Source of the DNA: Forficula auricularia
Taxonomy: Eukaryota; Arthropoda; Insecta; Dermaptera; Forficulidae
Assembly (NCBI GenBank): GCA_024734495.1
Contig: JALMQS010000099.1
Span: 100,181,379 to 100,245,378 of the forward strand
Length of the DNA stretch: 64,000 nucleotides
Direction: 5' to 3'
Shown here: positions 12,296-22,904 of the stretch, one piece after another
How the letters are laid out: the number at the start of each line of letters is the position of its first letter
How positions within the stretch are numbered: position 1 is the first letter of the stretch
The notes under the pieces: model-generated
Told to the model about the DNA's origin: nothing
Seen by the model: only the letters and a program-made list of their open reading frames with translations
The model's database searches: none
Translations under genes and position numbers: made by a program

Positions 12296-13560
12296 TTATG
12301 ATTTAAAAAATATGAATGAATCATATAACTATAGGGGCTGTCTGAAATTGCCTTTCGAATGTTCAGGAGAGAAAACTTAAAACTAAATCAGGTTTTTGTT
12401 CAGCTTCACCTCTGTTGGGTTGTTCTTATTCTGAAATAATAATGGAGAAATTAATGGAATGTTTTCATGGACTTGAGAATAAAATTGAGACAGTCACAAA
12501 ATAGTGACATAAAGGTCTGTCATGATACGGTATCAAGCCATGGCACTCTAGATTCTAGAAGTTGACTCCTGAGAAAGCAATATCTTCTCACATGAAATAA
12601 AACCTATTTAAAATGATATAATATTTGTTTTCGACCTTTTCTTCTTCGTAATACTTGGTCAAAAATATTATCCATATTGAGGTTAAATTTAAAATAAAAA
12701 AATCATATTTTTTAATAATTGTAAAACCCACTTGATTATTTTGAAAATATCTATATACTATTTTTTATTAAATAAATTTTTTATTTATTTGTTAAATTCA
12801 CTTTAACTCGCGTAAACATCGACTCTGGGATGCCTTGGGAAATACTCCATTAGAGAATTGTGTGTTGAAATCGCTTGGTTTTATTCAAATTATTCCTCTC
12901 TTGAATTAAATTAATATTTCACATTTCAAAAATATGAATTAAATGGAGATTTAATCTTTATAAATACTCTTCAGTTAATAATTAGTAATTGAAAATATTA
13001 CTTAACATTTTCACATGATTATGAAAGAATATTTTTAATTAAAATTCAATTAAAGTGGCGCATTAATTCTTTATGAAATCATCATATAAAATGAATCGAA
13101 TCAATTCTTTCTTTTTAAATAGAGGAATTAATTTGTACTGTAATAAATAATAAGTGTCCTCGTGTTTTTTGAAAGTCCAGTCTCGTCTTCTCTAATCACT
13201 TAAGTAATTTAAAAGTAATTAATACATTCTCCAAGGTAATTAACAAGAATATTTAAATGAAAATGTTATTCTTCGAAGAGTGATTACGATTACACTTAGA
13301 ATAAGCAGATTAAAATTATATATAGATACAGTGCCGAGCTTGTTCTGTTTAAATTAGTTTCAACTCTTGGATAATACTTACGCATATTTTCCGGTCTTTC
13401 ATTTTCAGCTCAAAAAGTAAAATTGCAATAAAATAAAAAGTATAAGTGATATAAACCAAAGTTTTTCTTTTTAAGCTTTTAATATTATATTATTTTTGGA
13501 AAACAAAATCATATGGCCTCCATTGCTTTTCTGGACTTAGTCAATATGTAACAACATCTC
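12296..13560. other. AT-rich stretch with nothing recognised
   Basis: No motif-bearing frame, repeat end or RNA gene was identified in either strand. Confidence 0.5.
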
Positions 13561-13571
13561 TTGCTTATATT

Positions 13572-13707
13572 AGACAGTGATTTTTTCAGATATGATAGTC
13601 GCTGTTGAATCATCCCGAATATAGCAATTTTGCTTGTTTAAAAAGCCATCAAGGCAAAAATGAGCCTCATCTGAAAAGATGATTTTTCGATAAAAATTTG
13701 GATCCAT
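13572..13707 (-). pseudogene. DDE transposase fragment (FSDEAHF type)
   Basis: The minus-strand frame from the ATG at 13707 reads MDPNFYRKIIFSDEAHF then CLDGFLNKQNC and stops at 13572. SDEAHF...GxxNKQN is the block around the first catalytic Asp/Glu region of a transposase family common in insects. No flanking inverted repeat was found and the remaining domains are missing. Assignment to the Tc1/mariner superfamily is from memory of the motif and is tentative. Confidence 0.55.
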
Positions 13708-14078
13708 TTCGAGCTACTTACAGAATCCAATCAATCAATGTGCAATTTGCTCCGAAATTCTTTCAAATCAAGGCATGAGACCTTCAATATTGTAACGTCA
13801 TTGCAGTACAAAACATTCAAAGCTAGATAACAAACGTGGGGACAATTTATATACAATATCGCTGTCAAATGATACCGTAGACCGAACGTAGTTTGGAAAA
13901 CCTTTAAAACATGAATTAGTTTGTAGATATGTAGGATCGTTTTTTTTTTTTTTTTTTTTTTTGAGATAACATTTTCAACAAACATTTTGCTTAGCCTCGT
14001 TCGAGACCTGTCAGTCAATGATAGGCGACTGATCCGTTATTCACATAAGTGGAACACAAAAAAAGGTTGAGAACCTAT

Positions 14079-14434
14079 TGTTAGATTTTAAAAATAATAT
14101 GTATGTTATAATAGAAATAAATTTATTAATAACTATTACTTTAAAAATAGAAATAAAAAGGTAATTAGATTAATATTATTATTACAAGACAGTAAGCTAC
14201 AAGTGTCCCCTTGGGTAACAAGTCAATATAGGATTTTTGAATAAAAGGTTACCCAAGGATTGAATTAAGCAGATGAACAAACTATTTAGAATCAAGATTA
14301 AAGTGGTGATTATAATTTGTAAGTATTAATACAATTGTAAATAAACTGTAAATATATAAAAATAAAATAAATAATTCTAAATACTGGAAAAATCATCCAC
14401 CCTATTGTTAGATATTTCTTTTCAATATCTAACA
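14079..14434 (+). repeat. Candidate BEL/Pao LTR
   Basis: The segment begins TGTTAGAT and ends ATCTAACA, an 8-bp inverted terminus of TG...CA form, and lies just upstream of BEL/Pao-like pol sequence. It is followed by AAATATGGTGTCCAGAA, a possible primer-binding region. No second copy was seen downstream, so LTR identity is unconfirmed. Confidence 0.45.
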
Positions 14435-14547
14435 AAATATGGTGTCCAGAATACGGACAGTGCAAATGAAAAACATCTTTGAAGAAGTCGAAAAAGTGCA
14501 AAGTGCAAAAATCAAGTTTTATAATTATCAAATAATAAATATAAGAC

Positions 14548-15185
14548 ATGAATAGCAGTAATAAGGAAACGCTTTCTGTAGACGACATCAAACTCAAGTA
14601 TCGCTTATGGTCTAAAAATATTCTTCAAATTAAAGCAAATATTACAGATGAAGCATATACGGTTACAGATTTTCAGATACAATTTATGAATGAATACTTG
14701 GATTCTGGTCTTATGGAATTATTAAATTTAAATGAACCAGAGTTACAGTCTAATTATTTATTACGCAAAACAGGATTTTTAAAAAATCAGATGTGGAAAA
14801 ATGAAAGGTAAGATTGGTATTTAATTGTAAATAGTATTCCTACTTCATCTGGCTATTCCTTGAATGACATCTTGGAGATTTTCCCAACATTACAAGTAGT
14901 TAAGGGAAATTCTTTTAAATTTTTTACTTGATAAGATTGCCTTTTCTGCCTACATAGCAAAGATGTTTAGACAAGTTGTATTTCATAAAAATGATACAGA
15001 TTTACTAATAATTTTTTGGCGAAATGATCCAGATGAAAAATTAAAGGTTTTTCGTTTAAGTACGGTCACTTAAGGTACGGTAAGTGCTCCATTTTTAGCT
15101 ATATGGATCTCAAAACAACTTGCCATAAACGCTAAGGACCAATACCCAGATGCTACAAAGGGTCGAAAGAATTTTATGTGACAAG
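14548..15185 (+). pseudogene. BEL/Pao-type retrotransposon pol (RT) relic
   Basis: The first frame (14548-14811, 87 codons) contains FQIQFMNEYLDSGLMEL, matching the conserved segment just ahead of the RT palm in BEL/Pao pol. After a break, the next frames give SIPTSSGYSLNDILEIFP and then KIAFSAYIAKMFRQVVFHKN, DTDLLIIFWRNDPDEKLKVF and, after a stop, GTVSAPFLAIWISKQLA. The order (EYLDxGxM, LNDIL, DIxKMFRQV, WR, YGTxSAPFLA) is characteristic of the Pao clade. The YVDD box, protease, RNase H and integrase are missing or unrecognisable. Internal stops and frameshifts show a long-dead copy. The candidate LTR at 14079 may be its 5' LTR. Confidence 0.75.
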
Positions 15186-16195
15186 TTTCTAAAGTTTAAA
15201 GAGTGGAGGTTTTGAATTGTCTAAGTGGAAGTTTAATTCCACCCAACACTAATTTGCCGTTTTTTGTAATTTTGATTTTTTTTCTTTCTCTTTTTATGAA
15301 ATTAGATTCTGATGATGAGTTGAAAAAATAAACTCCAAATGTCGCCATAAGATATATGATTTATTTCAACTGTGGCTGTCTATAGTTAAAGATTTTTTTT
15401 CACGCACAATGCTATTGTTCATTATACCATATTTAATTGAATTATTTTCTAAAGAAAAATAGATTATTTATTAGAATATTATTCAATGCAATGACCCAAA
15501 TGGATAGTGGCAAGTGGCAGGATGAGGTGAGCAACGTCATCAAGGTCCAGATTGGCTCTCTCTAGAGCTCTTAATTAACCAATTGTAATTATCCACCGTT
15601 AGGAAATTCATTACCAACCCTCTACATCGACAAGAGGGAAACTACATCCTTATCAAATATTTATTTACACACCACCCTCTCTGGCAAACAAGCACTTCAC
15701 AAACCACTTTATAATATTGAAATAGAAATTATCCATAATCTTTCTCCTTACTATTCCTTTAGTTATCTTAGAACATTTTGTTATTGATTCGATTTAAGTA
15801 CCTATATCAAATAAGATGTTCAAGAGCATATAAACAATTTAATTAATATAGTTAAGAGAATTAACAGTACAAATGAGTAATTAATTTAAAATATAAAAAG
15901 TAATTTAATAATAGTATTAATAACATCTTGTGCAAATAAGAGGACTCAATATTTTTAAAAGTACCTACTATCAAATAAAGGAATCATAATAAACACAATA
16001 TTATAATCAGAAATTCTAAATTTCTTTTGTCTATGAACCTGTATTTTTTGTCCTCGGATTAAATCTTTTTTTGAACTACTTTGATGATTTTCAAAGGACG
16101 GTAGACGATTCAAATGGCCTTTTTTAGGAATATTTTACTCAAAATTATCTCCTTTTTACTTTACCATATGGTCAAGTATTGTAATCGTACATGGA
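15186..16195. other. Non-coding stretch after the BEL/Pao relic
   Basis: No LTR copy, transposon terminus or coding segment was recognised. Confidence 0.45.
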
Positions 16196-16690
16196 AAAAG
16201 TGTTTTTTTGCTTCGTTTTTTCGAAATATCTCAAAAGCGTTTGATTAAAAAAATTGGGCAAAACCATGGCATTTCGGTCTACAAAAAAGCCCTAATAAGT
16301 GAAAATCAAAAAAATTGTATTTTTTGGGATAATAACTGTTTTGTCAAAATGTCTGTTAGTACATTAGTTTTAGTACGTAAGAGCGTTACCAAATTTTTGT
16401 TGACGCACTAGCTCAAAAACTAGTACTGAATATCAAAACGAAATTTCACATGTAGTTTTGATGCATTGAGATTAAGAGCTGATTATATTTTGGTTGAATT
16501 CGGACCGAAAATTAAGTGGGGGAGGGGTTTAAAAATTAAAATTATAAGATTTTCAAACTAGAAAAAAACCCCAGAAATAATGAAATATACCATAAAATGA
16601 ACTTATAATAACGAAAATATTATTATTTTTTTCTGGGGCCGAAATTGAGGGGGGGGGGGGGTGCAAAAATAAAAATCTAGGCCCTTGAAC
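16196..16690. repeat. Dispersed repeat R1, copy 2, with R3 block
   Basis: 16200-16470 matches 1935-2145. It runs on into a block (16500-16690) with GGAGGGGTTTAAAAATTAAA and a G run that recurs in altered form at 20775-20910. The frame at 16208-16411 is simply the repeat read through. Confidence 0.65.
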
Positions 16691-17584
16691 CCCAGAAGTC
16701 TCTAAGAGCAAAAGCTAACCGGATGGGCCGTTATTTTAAGCATTTTGCAATACCAGAACGTCATGTTATTAATTTTTTATTTTTTTGTCTAAATATTTAT
16801 TCAAATGATAGCTTAATTTGCACATTTGGTATTAAGTTTTTTTTTTAGAATGAGAAATCGATAGACCTAGTTTAAATTTAGTGTAGGTACATGTTTGAAT
16901 TAATCAAATGCACATGTATGTTAAATTTTAGCTTTCTAACTCAAACGATTCACCGACAAAAATTTAAATGCCAAATAAACTAAATTAATGGGAAAAAGTT
17001 TTCACATTTTCTATCAATTCTCTTTTATTTTTTTTATATTAATAAATGAACTATTCTAAAAATAATCAATACAGATTCCAATAGTGAAAAGCGCGGTTTG
17101 ATATCTCAAATACTTTTTGATTTATTAAGACTTTTAAAAATATCATTTCATGAATGGATTTGCTTCTCTTTAATAATTTTCTATTTGTTTTTTTACTAGT
17201 TTTATGGCTGCAATAAAAATTCCTTCGGCCATTTAAATGTTCAAACTCTATGTATAAAAAAAGGCAATAAAATCTTTCATTTATGCGAATGACCTTGAGA
17301 AGAAGCCATAAAGGTTTTTGTGTATAAACATTTCTGGGAATTTATCCAAAACAAAAACAAACCAAGAAAAACAAATCCATAGATTATTTTTGTTTTAGCT
17401 ATATCTCCTAAAAGACTTAAGCTAACGAGCTGAAATTTGGCACACATGTTTGTATTAATCAACTACAGCATTGGACCAAATTTCAACTATCTATCTCCAA
17501 CACTTTGGGGACGAAAAATTGCCAAAAATTACCTGGGATCTTGTCGAGAGGCCAAAAAGTGCCATTTTTTGGAAGTGCATGGGG

Positions 17585-17608
17585 ATGTATGTATGTATGT
17601 ATGTATGT
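17585..17608. repeat. (ATGT)n microsatellite
   Basis: Six tandem ATGT units within an otherwise AT-rich stretch (about 16700-18095) in which I recognised no gene. Confidence 0.85.
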
Positions 17609-18099
17609 TATCGATTTTTTCCACACCGTTGCACTGATTGAATTGAAATTAAAAACCTACCATTAGTTTAACAAAATGAAGCGCTGATTAGTTTTTGGTG
17701 CATATCCGTCCACAAACATTAGTACTTTATTTCAGTACTTTGTTAGTTTTTTCTAAATATCTTGAAAATGACTTAACCAATTTTGATGAAATTTAAAATC
17801 CTAATTGGGGACAACAAAAAAGGTTAAATAAAGTTTTTAGTAAAAGTATATTTTAAAGTACTTTACTCTAGAGTAAGATTGTACTTTTTTTAAATTCCTT
17901 ATTTTACCAAAATTTAAAAAAAACTTTAAAATTTATTCATTTGATAGGTAATATAGCTCATTTTACTCTAGAGTAAAATAGTACTTTTTTTAATTTTTTA
18001 TTTTAAATTCTTTAAAACTTATTCATTTGAACGTTTTAATATAGCTCATTCAACTTAACTTAAGTAAGAATGGATAGGCTTCTCGCTGTGAAATGCTAA

Positions 18100-18315
18100 A
18101 AATTTGGGAGGAAATTTTATAAGTAACCATAGCAACTGCGTTGTTTTCTTATCCGTTAACTTTGCTGAAGACATGGAGGAATCGAGTTAAAATCAAAAAT
18201 AGTGGTTGATTCTGATCTAGTACTTGAGGAATAACCATTCTATATTGGATTTTTGACGTTTCGGTTTTTATTGGTAACCATTGCTGAAGACATAGAGGAA
18301 TCGAGTTAAAATCAA
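18100..18315. repeat. Minisatellite R4, left block
   Basis: Two units of about 120-129 bp marked by GAAGACAT(G/A)GAGGAATCGAG and by TTTTTGACGTTTCGGTTTTT. The array resumes at 19397 on the far side of a LINE insertion. A related unit is at 60525-60680. Confidence 0.8.
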
Positions 18316-19396
18316 TTTTTTTTTTATGATAATGATGAGAGAAGCAGTTACACCAAAAAGGTGCAACCCCTAAAGGCCTGGGTTGGCCCCTCCATCGTGA
18401 AAAGAAGAAGAAAGAATTTTATGGGTTGGGCGGGGGTCGAAGGTATCTGTGGATACGGGTCTTAAATAGCTGAAGGTTATAAGTCGCGGGGAAGATGGTG
18501 GGAACGAGCGAGTTCCAGTCTCTGGGGGTCATAGGGATAAAAGAGTTGGCGAAAGCGCTTGTTCGACTTTTATCCAATTTGACAGCGAAGGGGTGCTGAG
18601 CGTTAGAAAACCGCGTGTTTCTCGTAAAGAGGGCATTAGGGGGGATAAGTGATTTCAGCTCGACTGAACACACATCGTGATAGTATCTGTAGTACAGGGA
18701 AAGGGCAGAAACGGTTCTTCGGTGAGCCAGGGAGTCGAGTGAGTTGGTTAGAGCCGGGTCTCCTATTAGTTTAATTGCTCGCTTCTGAATTGCATCCAGT
18801 GTAGCAAGAGAATGCTTGGATGCACCCCTCCACAGATGAGAGCCATATTCGAGACAGGGACGAATTTGAGCCTTATACAGTATAAGAAGTTGACTGGGAG
18901 TATAACAGCGTCTAGACCTAAATAGGAGACCAAGCTTGCGCGCTGCAGCTTTAGCAGTGGTTGAGATATGGCCATTCCAAGAGTTACGCCTAGCATTGAA
19001 ATTTTATCCCTGAATTCTAGTGAGTTTGATTCGAATGATATGTTTGGGAGGTTTCTGTTGACGCGCCTAGAAATAAGGCAACACTGAGTTTTCCCTGCAT
19101 TGAAGTTAACTAAGTTTTGGGATCCCCAATTTTTAAATTTGCATAAGTCTAAATTAATTGAAGAGGCAATGTCTGCACGGTTTTTATGCGATGCAGGGTC
19201 GTTATGTAGGGTGCTGTCATCTGCGTAACAATGTACCGGATTGGAGGGCAAGTTTAGAAGGTCGTTGATATAGATAAGAAAAAGCGTAGGGGAGATAACC
19301 GATCCCTGAGGAACTCCAGCGTTGGTGTGGAAGGGGGAAGATGATATTCCATCGATGACAACCTTAATACTACGGTTTGAAAGAAAACTTTCGATA
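18316..19396 (-). pseudogene. LINE family A, 5'-truncated insertion in a minisatellite
   Basis: The T run at 18316-18325 is the complement of the poly-A tail. The minus-strand frame beginning near 19437 reads DENQSLFIESFLSNRSIKVV, SAGVPQGSVIS-type motif B (here NAGVPQGSVISPTL), then HCYADDSTLHND (motif C). It continues to KISMLGVTL, where a frame change and a small deletion precede CGGVHPSILLLHWMQF. A last frame (18419-18673) gives ALFTRNTRFSNAQHPFAVKL and NSFIPMTPRDWNSL. RT motif A and everything upstream, including the endonuclease, are absent. The copy lies inside the R4 tandem array, giving a clear insertion polarity. Catalytic YADD is present but the frame is broken. Confidence 0.9.
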
Positions 19397-19750
19397 AATA
19401 GCGATTGATTTTCATCTAGTACTTGAGGAATAACCATTCTATATTGGATTTTTGACGTTTCGGTTTTTATTGGTAACCATTGCTAAAGACATAGAGGAAT
19501 CGAGTTAAAATCAAAAATAGCGATTGATTCTCATCTAGTACTTGGAATATCCATTCTATATTGGATTTTTGACGTTTCGGTTTTTATTGGTAACCATTGC
19601 AGAAGACATGGAGGAATCGACTGAAAATCAAAAATAACGATCGAGTCTTATCTAATACTAAAGGAATAACCTTATTGCATTCCATTTTTGATGTTTTTAC
19701 TATTAATGGCAACCTCTACTGAAAACGTGGAAGAATCGACTTAAAATCAA
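19397..19750. repeat. Minisatellite R4, right block
   Basis: Continuation of the array: units start near 19380, 19492, 19609 and 19728 (period about 117-119 bp) and become more diverged to the right. Confidence 0.8.
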
Positions 19751-20224
19751 AAAGACTAAATTCTTTTTTGATAAACAACTCAAGCTTGACATACACCCAA
19801 AGAAATGTAATGGTTAAAATACGCAAAAGATCCTTTTCATGTTTTAACATAGCAGTAAATAAGAGGGTTTATTTGAGAATTTCCCGTGAGCCTGTAGTTA
19901 GGCAAATCATTCGACGTAGAAGAATAGAAGCTGCGTAGAAGCTAGGCGAGTCCAATCATTCAAAGAATGTTTGCGAACTTTTGAAACAAGTTCCTATATG
20001 TGTGAAATTTAACTGACTACTCAACTTAAATATTAGAGATTCCCGACAAGCATTTATACTTATTCTTGAGCAAAAGTTGAATCTTGGCACAAGAGTCCAT
20101 TAATTTTGTCAAGGGAGAATGGTGTAGGTTCTTGGTGAAACATATATAAATAAAGTAAAGACATATTTTTGAAATTTTTATTAGAAACTTTTTAAAATTT
20201 TAAATATAAAATACTAGGTAGGTT

Positions 20225-20515
20225 TCACATAAATATTTTCTTAAAAAATCTGAAAATGAAAGGTAAGGGGGGGACCCTTTGAATCACTTCACCATATTTG
20301 GAGTGGTTCAAAAATTTCATTTTTAGGAGAGATATAAATATAAATATTATATTCGAGCTCTTTATATAATATACTTACTATTAGAATATATTAAAATTTC
20401 TTTAAAAGTAAAAACTCTTATTTTCTTAAAAAAATCTCAAAATGAAAGGTAAGGAGGGACCCTTTGTATCACTTCACCATTTTTGGAGTGGTTCAAAAAT
20501 TAATTATTTTTAATT
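20225..20515. repeat. Two-copy repeat (GGGACCCTTTG...CACTTCACCAT)
   Basis: Near 20240-20315 and 20430-20500 the same roughly 75-bp block appears: CTTAAAAAAATC, AAATGAAAGGTAAGG, GGACCCTTTG, TCACTTCACCAT, TTGGAGTGGTTCAAAAAT. The flanks between 19750 and 21360 show only AT-rich and R3-like sequence (about 20775-21110). Confidence 0.7.
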
Positions 20516-21364
20516 AATTAATTGTATACTAGTTTAATTTAATTTTATAAATTTTTTATCTTTTTTTTATTAATTATTAATAAATCCTTTCATATATAAA
20601 AAATATATCTTTGTTTCATTCAACCTTATAACCCATTCTATATGCAAACTTAAGCTTCAATTTGCTCCCTCTTTTTACAGTCCTGGGGGATAGATACAAA
20701 ACCTAGAATTACGTTTACACTTGCGACCTATTCATAAAATATGAACACTCATTCAGAGTAGCCATAACCCGCAGGAGGGGTTTAAAAATTAAAATTATTA
20801 AAAAATAAAAAACAAGAAAAATTAAATATACTATAAATTGAACTTATAATAACGAAAAGATTTTAGACTTTTAACCGCCCATGTATAGACTTCTGGGGAC
20901 CCACTGATTATATGTATACAATACTTGGTTGAGTTTGGTACAACGGCCTAGATTTTCATTTTTTGACCTCTCCCTCAATTTTGGGCAGTTAGTTTTTGCA
21001 TTTTTAGTCTTCTGGGAGAACTGATTATGTATGTATAAAAATATTTGGTTGAGTTTTTTCCAAAAGCCTAGATTTTTATTTTTTGACCCTCCTCCCTAAA
21101 TGATTATAAATTATTTTATTAAATATCTATACTATATATAAAACACTTAAACCAAAGTGTTTGTTACAAGGTGGAATTGGCAATGATTAGAATATTTGGT
21201 CTAAATCCAAAACTTTTATTTTTTTTTAATATTTTCATAGATAAATTTTAAATAAAATATAATTAAAATAAAATTAATTAAAAATAACAAATTTAAAATT
21301 TAAAATAGTGTGTGAAACTAGCCACACTATGGCACATTCTGACAGTTAACATTTAATTTAAATA

Positions 21365-21903
21365 TCTACTCTTATTAAACGAGTAAAAATTGGTTGCTTA
21401 TATATATATATATATATGATTTATTTGTATAGTATTTATTTTTTTGTTAATTTTTTTCTATTTTTGGAACGGCCCGAACGGATCATGAGGTCTTTGGGTT
21501 AACAATTCGATCTGCCACATTTCGGGTAAATTATTTTTGATGGATTTTTTGTTAATTGAAATAATTATTCAAACGAGCAAAAATTGTACATATAGTGTAT
21601 TTATTTATATACTTAAATATGTTTGTATTTTTTTAATTTGGAATCGGCTCTTTTTCATTTTTTTCAAAATTTAACCGGTGAACCCAAATGAGAATTTTTT
21701 TATTTCGGGACCTTATACACAAAAGGCTTGGTATCTTGCTGAATGTCAATCCAACCAACTAAAATGCGTGGAGGTCTACAAATTTTAATCCTCCACCTGG
21801 ATTCACGGGTTCTGAGGGTGGTGAGAGTTAGGGGAAGAGGAGAGAGTCATGAGTACGTGTATAGGGTTGGCGGAGAGAATGTTGATCTGAGGTGGGTCTA
21901 GGG
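21365..21903 (+). mobile_element. Helitron-like element, left part (split by hAT)
   Basis: Begins TCTACTCTTATTAAACGAG as at 449 and 2773, with the same downstream order (AACAATTCGATCTG). It reaches a G-rich block at 21800-21903 that resumes at 30300, beyond the hAT insertion. No clear CTAG end was found after 30300. Confidence 0.5.
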
Positions 21904-22325
21904 CAGGGGTCGGCAACCTTTTGAGACGGAAGAGCCAAAAGTTACAATTTACAAAATTTCCCAGTTTTTAAAGAGCCACTAACATTTTTGTTTCAATATT
22001 ATTGTATTTGATTAGGATTAGGTATATAAATTTGATTTTTGATTTAAAATAAATAGCTTTAAATATGAAATAATATTTAATCATATAAAAACATACAAAT
22101 GTTTCACACAAAACATATTAAACTATTTTAGCTAGCTCTGCTCGAAAATTAGTAATCAAATAATATAACTATAATTATTGAATAATAGATAGTTATATCA
22201 ATGGGAGCATTGGCCTTGCATGCCTTTTGAAAGTTTGGTTAAATCTGGAACATAACTTGTTGTTAACAGTTTCAAGCACGCGTCTAGATTTTTATTTGTT
22301 ACTTGGCTTCTTACTTTACTTTTTA

Positions 22326-22767
22326 TTATATTAATTTGCTATTTCTCCACGGGTTTGGCCTGAGAGTGGCAGCAATCAATTGGACCTTGGGAGCTTGGGA
22401 CGACATAGACCTGACGAAAAGGGTAACTTGTGCTGTGTCTTTTAAGTCGCAAGACTCATCCATAGAAAGTGATAAAGCAGAAGCCAGTTGAATGTCTTCC
22501 ACTTGCATATGTGTTACATTTGAAGACATTTTAGCAGTTCTATCTTGTACTGTTTTAGCAGATAATGGCAAATCTTTGATTTTCTTCATGATTTCAGTTT
22601 TGTTTTTGAAATCACGAACACAGTTCTTCAGCTCCATGTATGAAACAATCTTTGACGTACTCACTATCTGTGAATGGTTTCCCTCTTTTTGCAATTTGTA
22701 GTGATATTGAAAAGCTTGCCAGATTTACATTATTTGAAGATTGCGCCCAGTTACTTAGCATAGAACT
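22326..22767 (-). pseudogene. hAT transposase, middle fragment
   Basis: Minus-strand frames give [31 protein letters not shown], then after a frame change [35 protein letters not shown] and [10 protein letters not shown]. The run IAKxxKPFTxxE ... LSxxTVxxR ... SxxxDESxDxxDTAQxxxFxR matches the hAT transposase type related to GTF2I-repeat/ZBED-like domesticated genes. The Asp in MDESCD corresponds to the first catalytic acidic residue. The frame ends at about 22330 and the C-terminal dimerisation region is absent. It is separated from its N-terminal part by the 22768-29948 insertion. Confidence 0.8.
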
Positions 22768-22904
22768 CAAGGGCGGATCCAGGGGGGGGGGGCGGAGGGG
22801 CGATTTGCCACCAGTACTTGCCACATTTGCAGCCAGGAGGCAGACGTATCGTCTGAGCACCAATCACAGAGAGATATGAATTTTAGTTCATTTATAATTT
22901 TTGA

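Noticed and set aside
13731..14018. 95-codon minus-strand frame with a run of lysines
   Set aside because: The lysines are a homopolymer (poly-T on plus); the rest has no recognised motif and lies beside a transposase scrap.
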